Shown here: one piece after another, positions 12,149 to 22,324 of the stretch
Layout: each line of letters opens with the position of its first letter
How positions within the stretch are numbered: the first letter of the stretch is position 1
The notes under the pieces: generated by a model
Told to the model about the DNA's origin: nothing
The model's database searches: none
Seen by the model: only the letters and a program-made list of their open reading frames with translations
NCBI GenBank assembly: GCA_947179155.2
Contig: OX359265.1
Coordinates: forward strand, 1,783,501 to 1,847,500
From: Hedera helix
Taxonomy: Eukaryota > Streptophyta > Magnoliopsida > Apiales > Araliaceae
Direction of reading: 5' to 3'
DNA: 64,000 bases
Translations under genes and position numbers: made by a program

Positions 12149-12887
12149 GGGGTGTTTGTTAAACTCTTAATAGAGCTGAATGACTCAATATCTAAGCGAA
12201 AAAATAATTCAGACTGTTTGGTATGAACATGAGAAAAAGGCTTGAATTGATGTTTGAAGATGGAAACTCAAATTACTAATTAGATGATTTTTTATTTTTT
12301 TTTGTTTCTGTAAAATGGATGGTGAGATTTAGGCTTGAATCGGTCGGAGTAAATTATAGAGAGAAGAAAATTTCCCTCCACCCCCAATAGGGCGCTCATT
12401 ACAAGATTGTTTCAATAGTTTAATTTTTAGTAGATTTCTTTTTCATTCTCGTATTGATCGATTTCTAAATATAAAGTTTGTAATTCAAAAAGAGTTAAAA
12501 AAAATTATGTCATGGTAAATTATTATAATCAAACCTTGAAAACCAAACAAACAAAAACACAAAAATATTATTTTATCTTAAGACGTATAGAATACTTTTT
12601 TAATGTTTTATTTAATTATTTGTATTTTTGAATTTTGCTATTAAAAATACATTACTCATAGTATTGAATTCGTTTTTTAGTAAGTTTAGACAAAATTATA
12701 TACTTGTTCAACATACTTCAAAGGAGTAAAATAGTAAAAAATTATTATTCAGATATTTCAGACATATCAATTATCAAATAACTTTTTTCATTCAGTATTC
12801 AGATACGTACAAAATTGTGCTTCATTCGGTTCATTCAAATTACCTAAATATTTAGAATTGTTTAATTTATTTTTATCAAACAACTCC
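12149..12887. mobile_element. PIF/Harbinger-like non-autonomous element, 739 bp
   Basis: Left end GGGGTGTTTGTTAAA and right end (complement) GGAGTTGTTTGATAAA are inverted; flanks are TAA (12146-12148) and CAA (12888-12890), a probable 3-bp target duplication with one change. The right 190 bases, read on the minus strand, match the left end of the element at 27539: both carry ATCTGAATGAAAAA..TT.TTTGATAAT followed by TC.GA..T.TCTGAATAA and a TTTTAC.ATTTTA block. No transposase reading frame remains. Confidence 0.7.
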
Positions 12888-13135
12888 CAAGTCATTAATA
12901 CTTTCTTGAAATACAAATAAAAAAGAATAAATTTCACTTTTTAAAATAAATAAATAAAAAGAAACAAAAGAGTAGGAGACAAATCCTGATTTTTGTTTGA
13001 TCATTAATATTAATTGTTGCTCAATGAGTTAGTTTTTGTTTTCTTCAAGTAATTGCAATGTGCACGGGGAGAAAGACGTTGGGAATTAAAGATGCATGAC
13101 CTTGTCTAATTAATAAACAGATCATAACAGATTTA

Positions 13136-13269
13136 GGGAATTGATATTTTCACAAAAAAAATTAATATTTTCTCAAGGTTCTCCTCATATGAATAATAAG
13201 TGAGACCCACCTCATGTGAGTAAGACCTTGTAAAAATATCAATTTTTATTATGAAAATATCAATTCTCA
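13136..13269. repeat. MITE copy, AATTGATATTTT family
   Basis: Begins GGGAATTGATATTTTCACAA and ends ATGAAAATATCAATTCTC, with a second inner pair (AATTAATATTTTCTC, AAAAATATCAATTTTT) and a centre CATATGAATAATAAGTGAGA. This is one of the best preserved copies and can serve as the family reference. It lies about 200 bases upstream of the WAT1-related start codon. Confidence 0.75.
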
Positions 13270-13430
13270 TGTATATATATATATACACTTTTTTTTCTTG
13301 ATACTACATGCATGCATTGTTAGGTTACACTTTATCAGTACTCCAGTCTCCGGTACTCCTAATAAAAACCAAACCAGCTAGTTTTTCTTGATTATTTCTT
13401 TTCATCTGGTTAATTTGCTGTACATGTGAA

Positions 13431-13433
<3 letters not shown>

Positions 13434-13462
<29 letters not shown>
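13434..13462 (+). repeat. (GA)n microsatellite in the 5' leader
   Basis: About 14 GA units ending four bases before the ATG of the WAT1-related gene. GA/CT runs are common in plant 5' UTRs and can bind GAGA-type (BBR/BPC) factors; that role is inference. Confidence 0.9.
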
Positions 13463-13465
<3 letters not shown>

Positions 13466-13466
<1 letters not shown>

Positions 13467-16400
13467 TGGGGGATTGGAAGAGATGGTATAATGAATCAAG
13501 AGTAGCAATGGGGATGTTAATGGTTCAAGTATTTGCAGTGGGGCTCCAGTTACTCTCCAAGATTATACTAAGTCAAGGCACCTTCATCTTTGCCCTCATG
13601 ACCTATCGTCAATTTGTCGGCGCTATTTGCGTCGCTCCTCTTGCTTTCTACTTCGACAGGTAATTAATTCCCTTTGTCATAGGAAATCAAAGATTTATGT
13701 TAATTGCAATAAAAAATGTCGACTTTTGTTATGACTAGAAACATTAATAATTATATATCACGCGTCTCTAAATATTATATCATTGTGTCTACTCAATAAC
13801 AAGACTCACAATAATTAGAATTACCATGTTTTCCTTGATGGAAGAACTCTCTTATTAAGGCCCTTTTTCTTTCTTTCTTTCTTTCTTTTTTCTTTGCATA
13901 TTTTTTTAGTCTGTTTATCTTTTTTTCTTTAATCTATTTATCAATAAGTTGATAAGGATAATAAATCTTTTTAATGTTTATCTTGGTTGCAGGGATAATT
14001 TCAAGAAGTTAACTATGGTTATTTGGTTTTGGCTGTTCACGGTGGCATTAACCGGGTCAGTCATACTTACCCCACTATAATTTTGTCCAATTTTGTTATG
14101 AGTAAGGCCATCTCCAGCCTTGTAATACTAGACTAAATATAATTTATAATTTATTTTTTTCTCCAGCAGTTAAATTAAATATAGTCTGGGACTATATTTG
14201 AAGCACTAAAATGACTAAATCAAGGAACTCGATAGTCCATAGACTATAATTTTAATTATATTTAAACGGGAGAGTGAAAAGATGATTGAAGTTTTTTTGA
14301 ATTTGTTGATTATTTTAATCTTTTTATATTATAATTTACGGGATAATCCATCTGCTGGAAAGATTGAAAACTAAAAGATATTTGCTGATATCATATAAAC
14401 TAAATATAGTCCATGAGATAATCTAATTGTTGCATATGCTCTAATGACCCATGCAATGATGGATACAATAATCCAATGTAAAAATGGTAGGACCCACAAT
14501 GTAAAAATGATGAGTCATACCATTTTTACATTGAGTCATTGTACATTATTACATGTGTCATTACATATAGCAAAACTCAATTTTGTCGATGTGGTCTTTA
14601 GCCTAAGATTGATGTATTGTGATATTTATGTCTGAGATTCAATTCTCGCTTAAGTAAGTTTATTTCTTCTATTATAAGAATATTTCCTATATCAGACTTA
14701 TTTGTGAGTTTATGTTTGTGAGTTTATTTCTTCTCTCTTTAGTAAAAACTACATTTGTTAATTGAAATATATAATCAACACAATCATTTTATTCAATCAC
14801 ATCTTAAATCAAGATAGAGTATTAATTAATTATATATATTTTAAAAACAAATTTCTGTAACTATTTTGAGTTAGAAAAAAGTATGTGACGTTAAATCTAT
14901 CAATATCTATATCCATATTCGTAGGCATTGGGTAGTAAGAAAGATAATAGAGAGATGGGATGAATAATAAAAGGCAATAAAAAAGAAATCTAAACTAACA
15001 CTTCACTAGGAAGCGGGAAAAAGAAGCTTTTATGTTAACCATAGGAAAACCATATGCAGAAAAGGAAAAGGACTGAAAAATATTAATCAAAATGGTTTAA
15101 TCTATTGCGACAATTCAATTCAATCCATTATTATTATTATTTTTTACCAAATGTGATAATTTAGTGGTGAATTTTTATTTATTTATTGTGCAAGTTCACA
15201 TATTCGACAGACGTTACATATTAAAAATAAATTTTTCCATAATTCTCCACCAGACCCTTTTTTTTTTTCCATATTCCTCCTTATTCCCTAAGATGAAATA
15301 AATCCCTAACTTGAATTGTAAAAGATTAGGTTTTCAAAATAAATTAACCTCTCTTTTCCATATCCAACATTATCGATAAAATTACATATAGATAAGAATA
15401 TGTATATAAATATTATATGTCTTAGTCTAATTAGTCCAATCGTAACCGACCAAAGTTATAGTAGGCTACGATGTTTATTACAGCCACATATATTCCTTGT
15501 ATATTGTGTAGACTTGACATTCTTCATTGACAATTATGTTAATAGATGGTGATTGCTCAAACAATTTACACGGTCAATATATCCTTGTGCAGTACCAACT
15601 ACCGCGTTACTGTAGAAATTGGGGAAGCATACCATGAATTTGGCCACCATTATCGCTAGGCTTAACTTATGCAAGAACTCCTATTACATATATATAAATT
15701 TGAATTAGGTTACCTATATGGAGTTGGTTTGGTTCTAATGTTAGTTTTGAAGATTAACATCGTTAGAGTATTAAGTGTTACTTAAAATATTAAATATGTA
15801 GTTGGAACAATTACAAAAACGACGCTAAATATATTCAGACAGCATCATATTTGTTCTAACACCATCATTTTTACTTTGGCAATATGAACAACCTAGTTTT
15901 TTTATCCATAGATAATGAAAATAATGTAAATTAAGGGAGCACTTAGCTTGTTGATAAGCCATACAAATAAAGTAATGTAATATCATTACATATAGACAGA
16001 CAGATAGTAAAATTAATCATGCTAATAAATCCGCAACAGTTCATGCAGCAATGAACCTAAGCTTTGCAAGAATTGATTAGATTCAAGGACTTTGGTTTTG
16101 GGAGTTTCTTGATTTCTCAAAAGCTTCATTTCTAACATGACATGCATATATATCTTGCATGTACATTACAGAATATCAATGGCTACGGGGCTTTTCTACT
16201 TCGGCCTACGAGACACCACAGCAACATACGCCACAAACTTTATCAATTTAATTCCAGTTGTCACCTTTCTCTTCTCTACAATTCTAAGGTAAGACTATCC
16301 GTGGTACATCGTGGTATTTAATCAACTTTCAACTAGAAACGAAATTATGCATTACAATTAATTAAACAAAATGCCTATTTTTATTACGAGTAGACACATT

Positions 16401-18274
16401 AATTAAATATTTATGTATATATTTGTGTTAAATATAGATTATATTATTATATCTACTCGTAATAAAAATCGACATATTTTTATCGTAAGTAATATATAGA
16501 AGGACTTTTAATAAAATTGCATAAGTAAGAATAATAATATATAGAAGGACTTTTAATAAAATTGCATAAGTAAGAATAATACCATATTGATTTACTCCTA
16601 ATATATTATTTTTGATATGGCTGAATATTTTTCATTATATCTATTGTTGTAGAATAGAGAAACTAGGGCTGCATACAAGGGCTGGCAAAATCAAAACAAT
16701 GGGTGCAATCTTATGCCTCGCCGGAGCACTGGCTATCAGTCTCTACAGGGGTAAAGCACTCATCAACTACCATACTCAACATCCCATTATTATTCAGAAA
16801 ACTCAACTCCATTGGACACGTGGCACGTTATTCTTGGTCGGCAGCATCTTATCCTACGGTCTGTGGTTCATCTGTCAGGTAATTATGCATAATATATAAT
16901 TCTTCTTAATGATGAAATTAGCTTTATATTTTTTGAACAAATTAATTAATTTACTTAAATTAATTATCCGGCTGATAAATTATGTTGTTAATAACCAGGT
17001 TAAATTGTTCAAAGTGTTCCCGTTCAAATATGCGGCAACGCTGTTTATATGCATCATTGCAATGATTCAACAAGTAGTTTTAGGCGTATGTATAGATAGA
17101 TCAAAGTCTGCTTGGAGATTAGGCTGGAACCTGCAACTAATTACCATCGTTTACTCGGTAATTAACGACTTCTACTCTTAATTTTATATGTACTTTAATT
17201 TTTATGGTATCAACTAATAATAAAAAATAATGAATTGAGATTCCCTTCAATAAATCTATCCTTCAATTTCCTCTAATATACATTCAGCAAAATAAATACT
17301 ACTGCATATCGACAAAATAAAATTCGCTGCAATGACACAATAAAATTCGTCACAATAATTGTGTCATTGAAAGCATCGATAAAAAAATGTCTCGTTATTG
17401 GAGAGGATTATGGACTTTCTAGTCCAAAATGATATTGTTGGAGAGCAATATGTGCCGCTTAAAGTGATAAGTGTTGCTTGAACAATTGCAAAAGTGTCGC
17501 GAAATATATATTTCTTCTGACAATATCATTTTAACTCTTACCATATCAATAGTCATAGGATTACGATTAATTTTGTAATGATATAGGGAGCACTGGCAAC
17601 AGCTGCGACATTCTGCTTGATTTCGTGGGCAGTTGCACAAAGAGGACCGACGTATCCCTCTATGTTCAACCCATTGGCACTCATCGCTATAGCTATAATA
17701 GAAGCTCTATTTAATAGTGAAGATTTTACAGTTGGAAGGTAATAACTATGCAGTTAATTTGAATAATTAACGGAGTCTGGAGATTGATATTGTCTAAGGA
17801 AAAAATATTGTTGTCAGAACAATAAGTATCATTTAAAGTGTTAAATATTATTAGAACAAATACAAAAATATCTTTAAATATATATTTACTCTGATAATAT
17901 TATTTTTGTCTTGACAATATCAATAGCCTAATTAATTAGTCATTTCTTAATCTTGTGCATGTATGATTATATTAATTAATTTTATTAATTTCGTAACAAT
18001 ATATATTAGTGTTGCTGATATTGTAATTAAATGCAGCTTGATAGGCATGGTGTTGATCTTAGTAGGGTTGTACTCATTCTTATGGGCAAAGAACAAGGAG
18101 TTTAAAAGCATGAAACTAGCAGCAGTAGCAGCCGCCGCCGCCACTGAATTAGCAGAAATTAATGTAGGTTCTGATTCTAGAAGGATGCAATCAGCAGCAA
18201 TCCAACTATTTTCATCTCCTAAAGATCTAACCCATATTGACCCCAATAAGAACAAGTGGGATTTGAAGGGCTAA
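13466..18274 (+). CDS. WAT1-related / nodulin MtN21-type EamA transporter, 382 aa
   Basis: Seven exons: 13466-13659, 13993-14055, 16172-16288, 16653-16878, 16999-17157, 17587-17738, 18037-18274. All introns are GT..AG and the phases join cleanly, for 1149 bases. The start ATG directly follows a GA run. The protein has about ten membrane helices in two EamA repeats, with family landmarks ALMTYRQFVGAICVAPLAFY, YFGLRDTTATYATNFINLIP, FSTILRIEKLGL, the central WTRGTLFLVGSILSYGLWF, and RGPTYPSMFNPLALI near the end of repeat two. The tail carries an Ala run and a polar stretch and is not membrane-embedded. Relatives (WAT1/UMAMIT) move amino acids, auxin or nitrogenous metabolites across the plasma membrane or tonoplast; the substrate here is not readable. 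Intron 2 is unusually long (2.1 kb) and holds several MITEs. Confidence 0.93.
13715..13815. repeat. inverted-repeat element in WAT1 intron 1, related to 16366-16486
   Basis: AAAAATGTCGACTTTTGTTATGACTAG.. at the left and ..GTGTCTACTCAATAACA at the right. The order and motifs match the better preserved copy in intron 3, where the arms are still perfect. Confidence 0.5.
14106..14441. mobile_element. Tourist/PIF-Harbinger-like MITE with TAA target duplication, in WAT1 intron 2
   Basis: Left end GGCCATCTCCAGCC and right end (complement) GAGCATATGCAAC are inverted; both flanks are TAA (14103-14105 and 14442-14444), as for PIF/Harbinger. Inner motifs ACTAAATATA near the left and AAACTAAATATAGTCCAT near the right repeat the theme. 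336 bp, no coding sequence. Confidence 0.75.
14442..14575. mobile_element. MITE with long inverted arms, TGTAATGA family, abutting the previous element
   Basis: Left arm TAATGACCCATGCAATGATG..CAATGTAAAAATGGTA and right arm TACCATTTTTACATTG..ACATGTGTCATTACATATAG are complementary; an extra CAATGTAAAAATGATGAGTC copy lies in the centre. Right terminus (complement GCTATATGTAATGACA) matches the element at 7965-8116. It begins within the target duplication of the upstream element. Confidence 0.75.
14590..14720 (+). repeat. possible SINE-like (tRNA-derived) remnant
   Basis: Contains a B-box-like stretch (GAGATTCAATTCTCGC) preceded about 40 bases upstream by TAGCCTAAGATTG, an A-box-like spacing seen in plant SINEs. 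Only the internal promoter resemblance supports this; ends and target duplications were not identified. Confidence 0.25.
15735..15900. repeat. MITE-like repeat in WAT1 intron 2 (TGATATTGTC family)
   Basis: Carries AAGTGTTACTTAAAATATTA, a GGAACAATTACAAAAACGACG block and CTAAATATATTC..ACA in the same order as copies in introns 5 and 6 of the same gene. Confidence 0.55.
16366..16486. repeat. inverted-repeat element in WAT1 intron 3
   Basis: The arms TTTTTATTACGAGTAGA and TCTACTCGTAATAAAAA are perfect complements separated by about 60 bases of A+T. Short, non-coding, MITE-like. Confidence 0.75.
16491..16580. repeat. perfect tandem duplication, 45 bp x 2
   Basis: 16491-16535 and 16536-16580 are identical 45-base units beginning AATATATAGAAGGACTTT, in intron 3 of the WAT1-related gene. 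Perfect identity suggests a recent event or a possible length polymorphism. Confidence 0.97.
17425..17560. repeat. MITE-like repeat in WAT1 intron 5 (TGATATTGTC family)
   Basis: Left AATGATATTGTTGGAGAGCA and right TCTGACAATATCATTTT form inverted ends; the centre carries AAAGTGATAAGTGTTGCTTG, AACAATTGCAAAAGTGTCGC and AAATATATATTTCTTCTG, matching the copies at 15735 and 17782. Confidence 0.65.
17782..17926. repeat. MITE in WAT1 intron 6 (TGATATTGTC family), intact 12-bp inverted ends
   Basis: Ends ATTGATATTGTC and GACAATATCAAT are perfectly inverted. The interior (AAAGTGTTAAATATTATTAG, AACAAATACAAAAATATC) matches the other copies. About 145 bp. Confidence 0.7.
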
Positions 18275-18485
18275 GAGAGTGCATTAATTACTAATAGGTT
18301 CACAAATAATTAAGTTTCTATTAGTTGATTAATTAGATGATGATTAATCTAATTAGTGAATTATTTTTGAAGTATTGTTGTTGTTGATTTTTTGAAGTGA
18401 AAAAGAAAGGGAGTTTAATTATCTTTCCTCCTCCATATGCTTCAAGATAATATGAATTATTGAAGTTGACCTTGATGTTAATTTT

Positions 18486-18618
18486 ATAGGATTGATATTT
18501 ACACAAGAAAAATTGATATTTTCGTAATGTTCTACTCGCATGAATAGTAAATAGATCCACTTTCATATGAATAGGGTTTGCTGAAATATCAATTTTTCTT
18601 ATGAAAATATCAATTTTA
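18486..18618. repeat. MITE copy, AATTGATATTTT family
   Basis: Starts GGATTGATATTTACACAAGA, ends TATGAAAATATCAATTTTA, with inner pair AAATTGATATTTTCG / AAATATCAATTTTTCTT and centre GCATGAATAGTAAATAGATC. Lies about 210 bases downstream of the WAT1-related stop codon, so it may be in or near its 3' UTR. Confidence 0.7.
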
Positions 18619-19839
18619 TAATTTTATCTTCAACTTTTTGGTGTTAACACATTATTGCTGGACATAATTAACTACTCTATTTTTTATGCATTTTTTTGGT
18701 GTTCTCTTATACAAGTAATATAGGAGTTTGACATATTTTTACACTCAAAATTTATGAGTTAACTTAATTGTAGACAAGATTTATTAAGTCAAATCAAATC
18801 ATATTTAAATTTAAGAATATGTTTAACTAATTTTTAAAAAAATTAAACTTGATCTTAAATTTTAAAATAAATAAAATATTATGTTGTGTTGTGTTGTGTT
18901 GTGTTATGCATTAACTTCAATTATTTATTTGTAATTGAAGTCAGGAATGAAGCCACATCAGTGATTATGGGGTCAATTGACCCCGTTAATTTTTTTATTT
19001 TTATTTTTATAGTATATGACAACATTTGAAAATTTAAAATGTTATATATAAATTGACCCCACTGAAATTTTATAAAATTTTTAATAAACGGGGTAAAATT
19101 GAAAATTATAACTTTCTCACTTAAATTTCATTCTCGTATTATTTCTACATCCTTTATATATGCATATTTATATAATCTTTTCAAACTAATTAATAATCTA
19201 TTTTATATTATTTTTTGAAAAAATTAATTATTTATAAATAATTTATTTTTAAAAAAGTCTATTATGAGTCAATATGGTGTATATATACATGCATATAAAT
19301 ATATATAAAGTTAATAATTATTATATTATTATTGTAATTAAATATATGTTTTATATATACAACCTTAAAGGATAAGATTATTCAAAAAAATTGGCTCAAG
19401 GGCACTGCCCCCGGAACTTTCATTAAATTATTTATAGCCTCGTAATAATTTTGATCCCATATACATTCTTGCTTCATCGCTGATTGAAGCAACATATCTA
19501 TTTTGATGTCTTGGACAGATTCTCCAGTCTAATGTGGTGGACTGGAGAGGATCCTCTTCCCGTTATGAGTTTTATGACGTTCACCAACTTATGTAACCAC
19601 GTGAACATATTTTGAAAAAGCTGCTAGGCGATCGGTACTAAAAAATTGCTAGTCTCATTCTTCAAGTTTGTATTCAAACCATAACTGATAATTGCCATTA
19701 ATTGAATTTGAACAATAAGATCCCCTAGGCAGGCCCCCTTATGTTCTGTTTGTTTCCCTTTTGTGATGATAGAACTCATGTTCAAAGACCAAAAATGATA
19801 GTTTAGTTGTAAAGACGTCTTCTTGGTAGAAGTCAAAAT
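18619..19839. other. intergenic, no gene recognised
   Basis: A+T-rich DNA with a short (TGTGT)n run near 18881-18905. Around 18960-19080 GGTCAATTGACCCC and AATTGACCCCACTG form scattered inverted motifs. Nothing coding was recognised. Confidence 0.4.
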
Positions 19840-20350
19840 TCAGCAGGGCGTTAAGCATCCGCAATGTTATTGTTTGATCAGCCAGCCGCCTTATAATAAT
19901 ATTTGGGTATGCCCAGAATGGACAGCATGACAAAGTTGTAAATTTTTTTGGTGATGATTTATAATAGTGAGTCTTGATGTTTGCTTTTTCCCAAATTGGT
20001 ACAGCAGAACTCATTTGATCTACCCAGCTCTTGTGGACATGAATGCAAAGTGTGGTAAGAGGCCGAGAATGTTGTTTGAGGAGGCGACTAAACTTCTCAT
20101 TGTTCAGGCCCAGGAGGTAAAAATTATAAATTGAGTGGCAGACATATTTTATACAAGGACTATTCATTTACATTAGTATTTGATTTTCGAATTGGTAGGG
20201 GAGGCTATGGTTGGTTTAATGGAATGGTGGACAGACGTCTCAGAAAATCGGCCAACGGATCATCGGCTGGCTGTAAATTTTGTATTGCTGTCTAACATTT
20301 GTTCAGCAGCAGATCTGTGGCTGGATGTTTCTCGAACAGAGTGAATTGAA
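19840..20350 (+). pseudogene. decayed PPR protein gene fragment (E-motif end of a PLS-type PPR)
   Basis: Three blocks on the plus strand look like pieces of a pentatricopeptide repeat protein. About 19855-19955 reads RNVIV*SA.LI then GYAQNGQHDKVVNFF; about 20008-20115 reads ALVDMNAKCGK..MLFEEA, close to the common ALVDMYAKCG motif; about 20262-20345 reads HRLAVNFVLLSNICSAADLW, close to the E-motif YVLLSNIYA.AG.W. They lie in order but in different frames, with in-frame stops (for example three consecutive stops after FFGDDL) and a non-homologous stretch near 20120-20200. Functional family members edit or process organelle RNA; this one cannot make a complete protein. Ancestor and exact limits are uncertain. 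Confidence 0.6.
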
Positions 20351-20368
20351 GGGTCGCAGTTGCATTTT

Positions 20369-20656
20369 GGTGATTGACCTTTGTCTTTGGGATATTGGCT
20401 TTAGCATTTTGGCTACAAGAATTCATTCAGGCATTTCGGAGATCAAGGCACTGTGCCATTGCCTGTTTGGGATTTGCAGACGAGAAAGGTAATTCCAAAT
20501 CGGTTGGGATATGGGTGATTGATCTTGGTCTCTTGGGATATTGGCGTTAGAATTTTGGCTACAAGAATTCATTCAGGCATTTTTGAGATCAAGGCAAATA
20601 TGCTCCCATTGCCCGGTTGGGATTTGCAGACGAGAAAAGTAATTCCAAAGTGGGAA
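20369..20656 (+). repeat. imperfect tandem duplication, about 145-bp period
   Basis: Unit 1 about 20369-20500, unit 2 about 20514-20656. Both contain TTGGGATATTGGC, TTTTGGCTACAAGAATTCAT, TCAGGCATTT..GAGATCAAGGCA and GGGATTTGCAGACGAGAAA. It directly follows the PPR relic and may be derived from its 3' region. The open frames across it have no recognised domain. Confidence 0.85.
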
Positions 20657-20894
20657 TTCATTCAGGTCTTTTTTATACTGGCCTTATGCTTTTCATTATA
20701 TAGTTGGACACTGCTAGTTATTTTTTGTAAGTTATGTAGACTAAAGAATGATAAGGATGCCATTTGTTTGAGTTAATCTTCTGCCGGTGCCAATTAGTGT
20801 GTGTGTGTGTGATATATATATATATATATGGATGGACAAAAAACTGACATACACCGTCCATACCATTAAAAACAAGAAGGAATCACCATTATTA

Positions 20895-21006
20895 GAAACT
20901 GAGAATCTACGTCCGCTACTATTAGTAGCAATAGTAGCGGACGTTCAAAAATATTATACCCATCCGCTACTAATAGTAGTGGACGCCGATCAGTCTCTAA
21001 GGTCCT
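20895..21006. repeat. compound palindrome (CGTCCGCTACTATT hairpins)
   Basis: 20910-20943 is a perfect hairpin: arms CGTCCGCTACTATT and AATAGTAGCGGACG around AGTAGC. A second, imperfect hairpin (TCCGCTACTA / TAGTAGTGGA) follows at about 20970-20990, and the outer flanks AAACTGAGAATC and GATCAGTCTCT are also inverted. Such nested GCTAC-type palindromes are typical of non-autonomous CACTA-like or similar elements, but no defined termini were found. Confidence 0.7.
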
Positions 21007-22324
21007 GAGAGTTAAGTTATACCATCCTTGCAGCTTGGGGAATCTATTTGTAAGAGAATCGAAAACATCAAGAGTCAGCGAGCTCATAGAACATCTATGC
21101 ATCGGAAACCTTGTGCACATTATTCATGGCATTTCTGGTGGCATTTCAAGTGGTCTAAGGTATTACTAGGCACAAATCGGTGTGGATTATAACATCATAT
21201 AATGTTTCCTACTATGCTTTATGTTGGTCTGCCTTCTTGCAAGCCACACTGGTAGGTATGTCTGTTTTCATGGTGAAGTTATAATCCTTCTAGTTACATG
21301 CCTTGTGTCTCTAGGTGGATTAGCGCAGAGGATGTATGGAAAAATTATATTGTGTACATTGACTTGCCACAAAATAAAATAAAAAGTGCATATTTTGAAA
21401 TGTTGTCTTAAGTTATGATTAGTTTTGTTTGTTAAAGGCGAGAAACTAATATATGGGGAATGCTAGTAAGTAGTAAGTTTAGAGGTATGGTACTAGATGT
21501 ATACATGAGGGAAGATAGATCAGATCACTTGATAGCTGCTACATAGCTGGTTTGTTTGCTGAGCAACATGCGGATTGCTATTTGGTAGATTGTCAGTCAC
21601 ACCAGCTGGGGAATATGGGATATATAGTCAAATTGCTAGGTATATCTGGTGTTTGGTAGAAGTTGAAGAACTTGTTTATGATCTTGTACAAGCACCTATT
21701 GTGTAGAAACCAAACATTTTCCTTTGAAAAGATTTAGAAAGCAGAAAGTAAGGACCTAGCTTAGCTCAGTACTTCTGTAATCTTTCGGTCACTGCAGACT
21801 ACAGGTAGCCAGAGGTCAACTATAGTGCAGTGATAAGGGTATTCCCTCAAATCCCAAGTAATTTAGATACAACTATATACCTTCTACCCAATCCTTTAAT
21901 GGCCTAAGCAGTAGGTAATTCGGTATTCTATCGCTTCATGTTGAATTTCTTCATAGGGTATGTTTAGTTATTAGTATTTATACTGTTTATAGCACTAGTG
22001 TTAAATGTGTTTGGCCCCCACATCAAAAATGGTGCGGTGTGTTTAAGTTCCAAACATGATCCTCGTAGTCCAAATATGGTCCTCGTAAACGAACAAGATT
22101 TTCAAGTGTGCTCGTGAAGTGCGTTTGAAACTCTAAATGCTCGAAAAGTTGGTAGACATAAGCACATAATGGAGCACATAGAGGCAATAATAAGATCAAG
22201 AAAGCTAGGACTATAGAATTAGAGGTTGCATTGCACAACACACAAACACCAAACTTGATTAGCAAGTCGAGTTTTCTAGCGAAAAAATCTGAAAGTCGTC
22301 AGTACATTAGTCTACCAGAAAATG
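21007..22324. other. intergenic, no gene recognised
   Basis: Less A+T-rich than other spacers. 21810-21870 contains TAGTGCAGTGATAAGGG..CTCAAATCCC, which resembles the 5' region of some tRNA-derived plant SINEs, but no B-box with proper spacing is clear. No coding exon recognised. Confidence 0.35.

Larger units (their letters stand above)
6817..13465. other. gene-poor intergenic region with MITEs
   Basis: No credible coding exon was found in about 6.6 kb. The stretch contains the inverted-repeat elements annotated at 7965, 9769, 12149 and 13136, a TA microsatellite at 10309, and long A+T-rich DNA. The part just before 13466 is the promoter and 5' UTR of the WAT1-related gene. Confidence 0.5.

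Noticed and set aside
22023..22265. 80-codon minus-strand frame downstream of the OVATE gene
   Set aside because: No recognisable domain, and it would overlap the expected 3' UTR of the OVATE gene.
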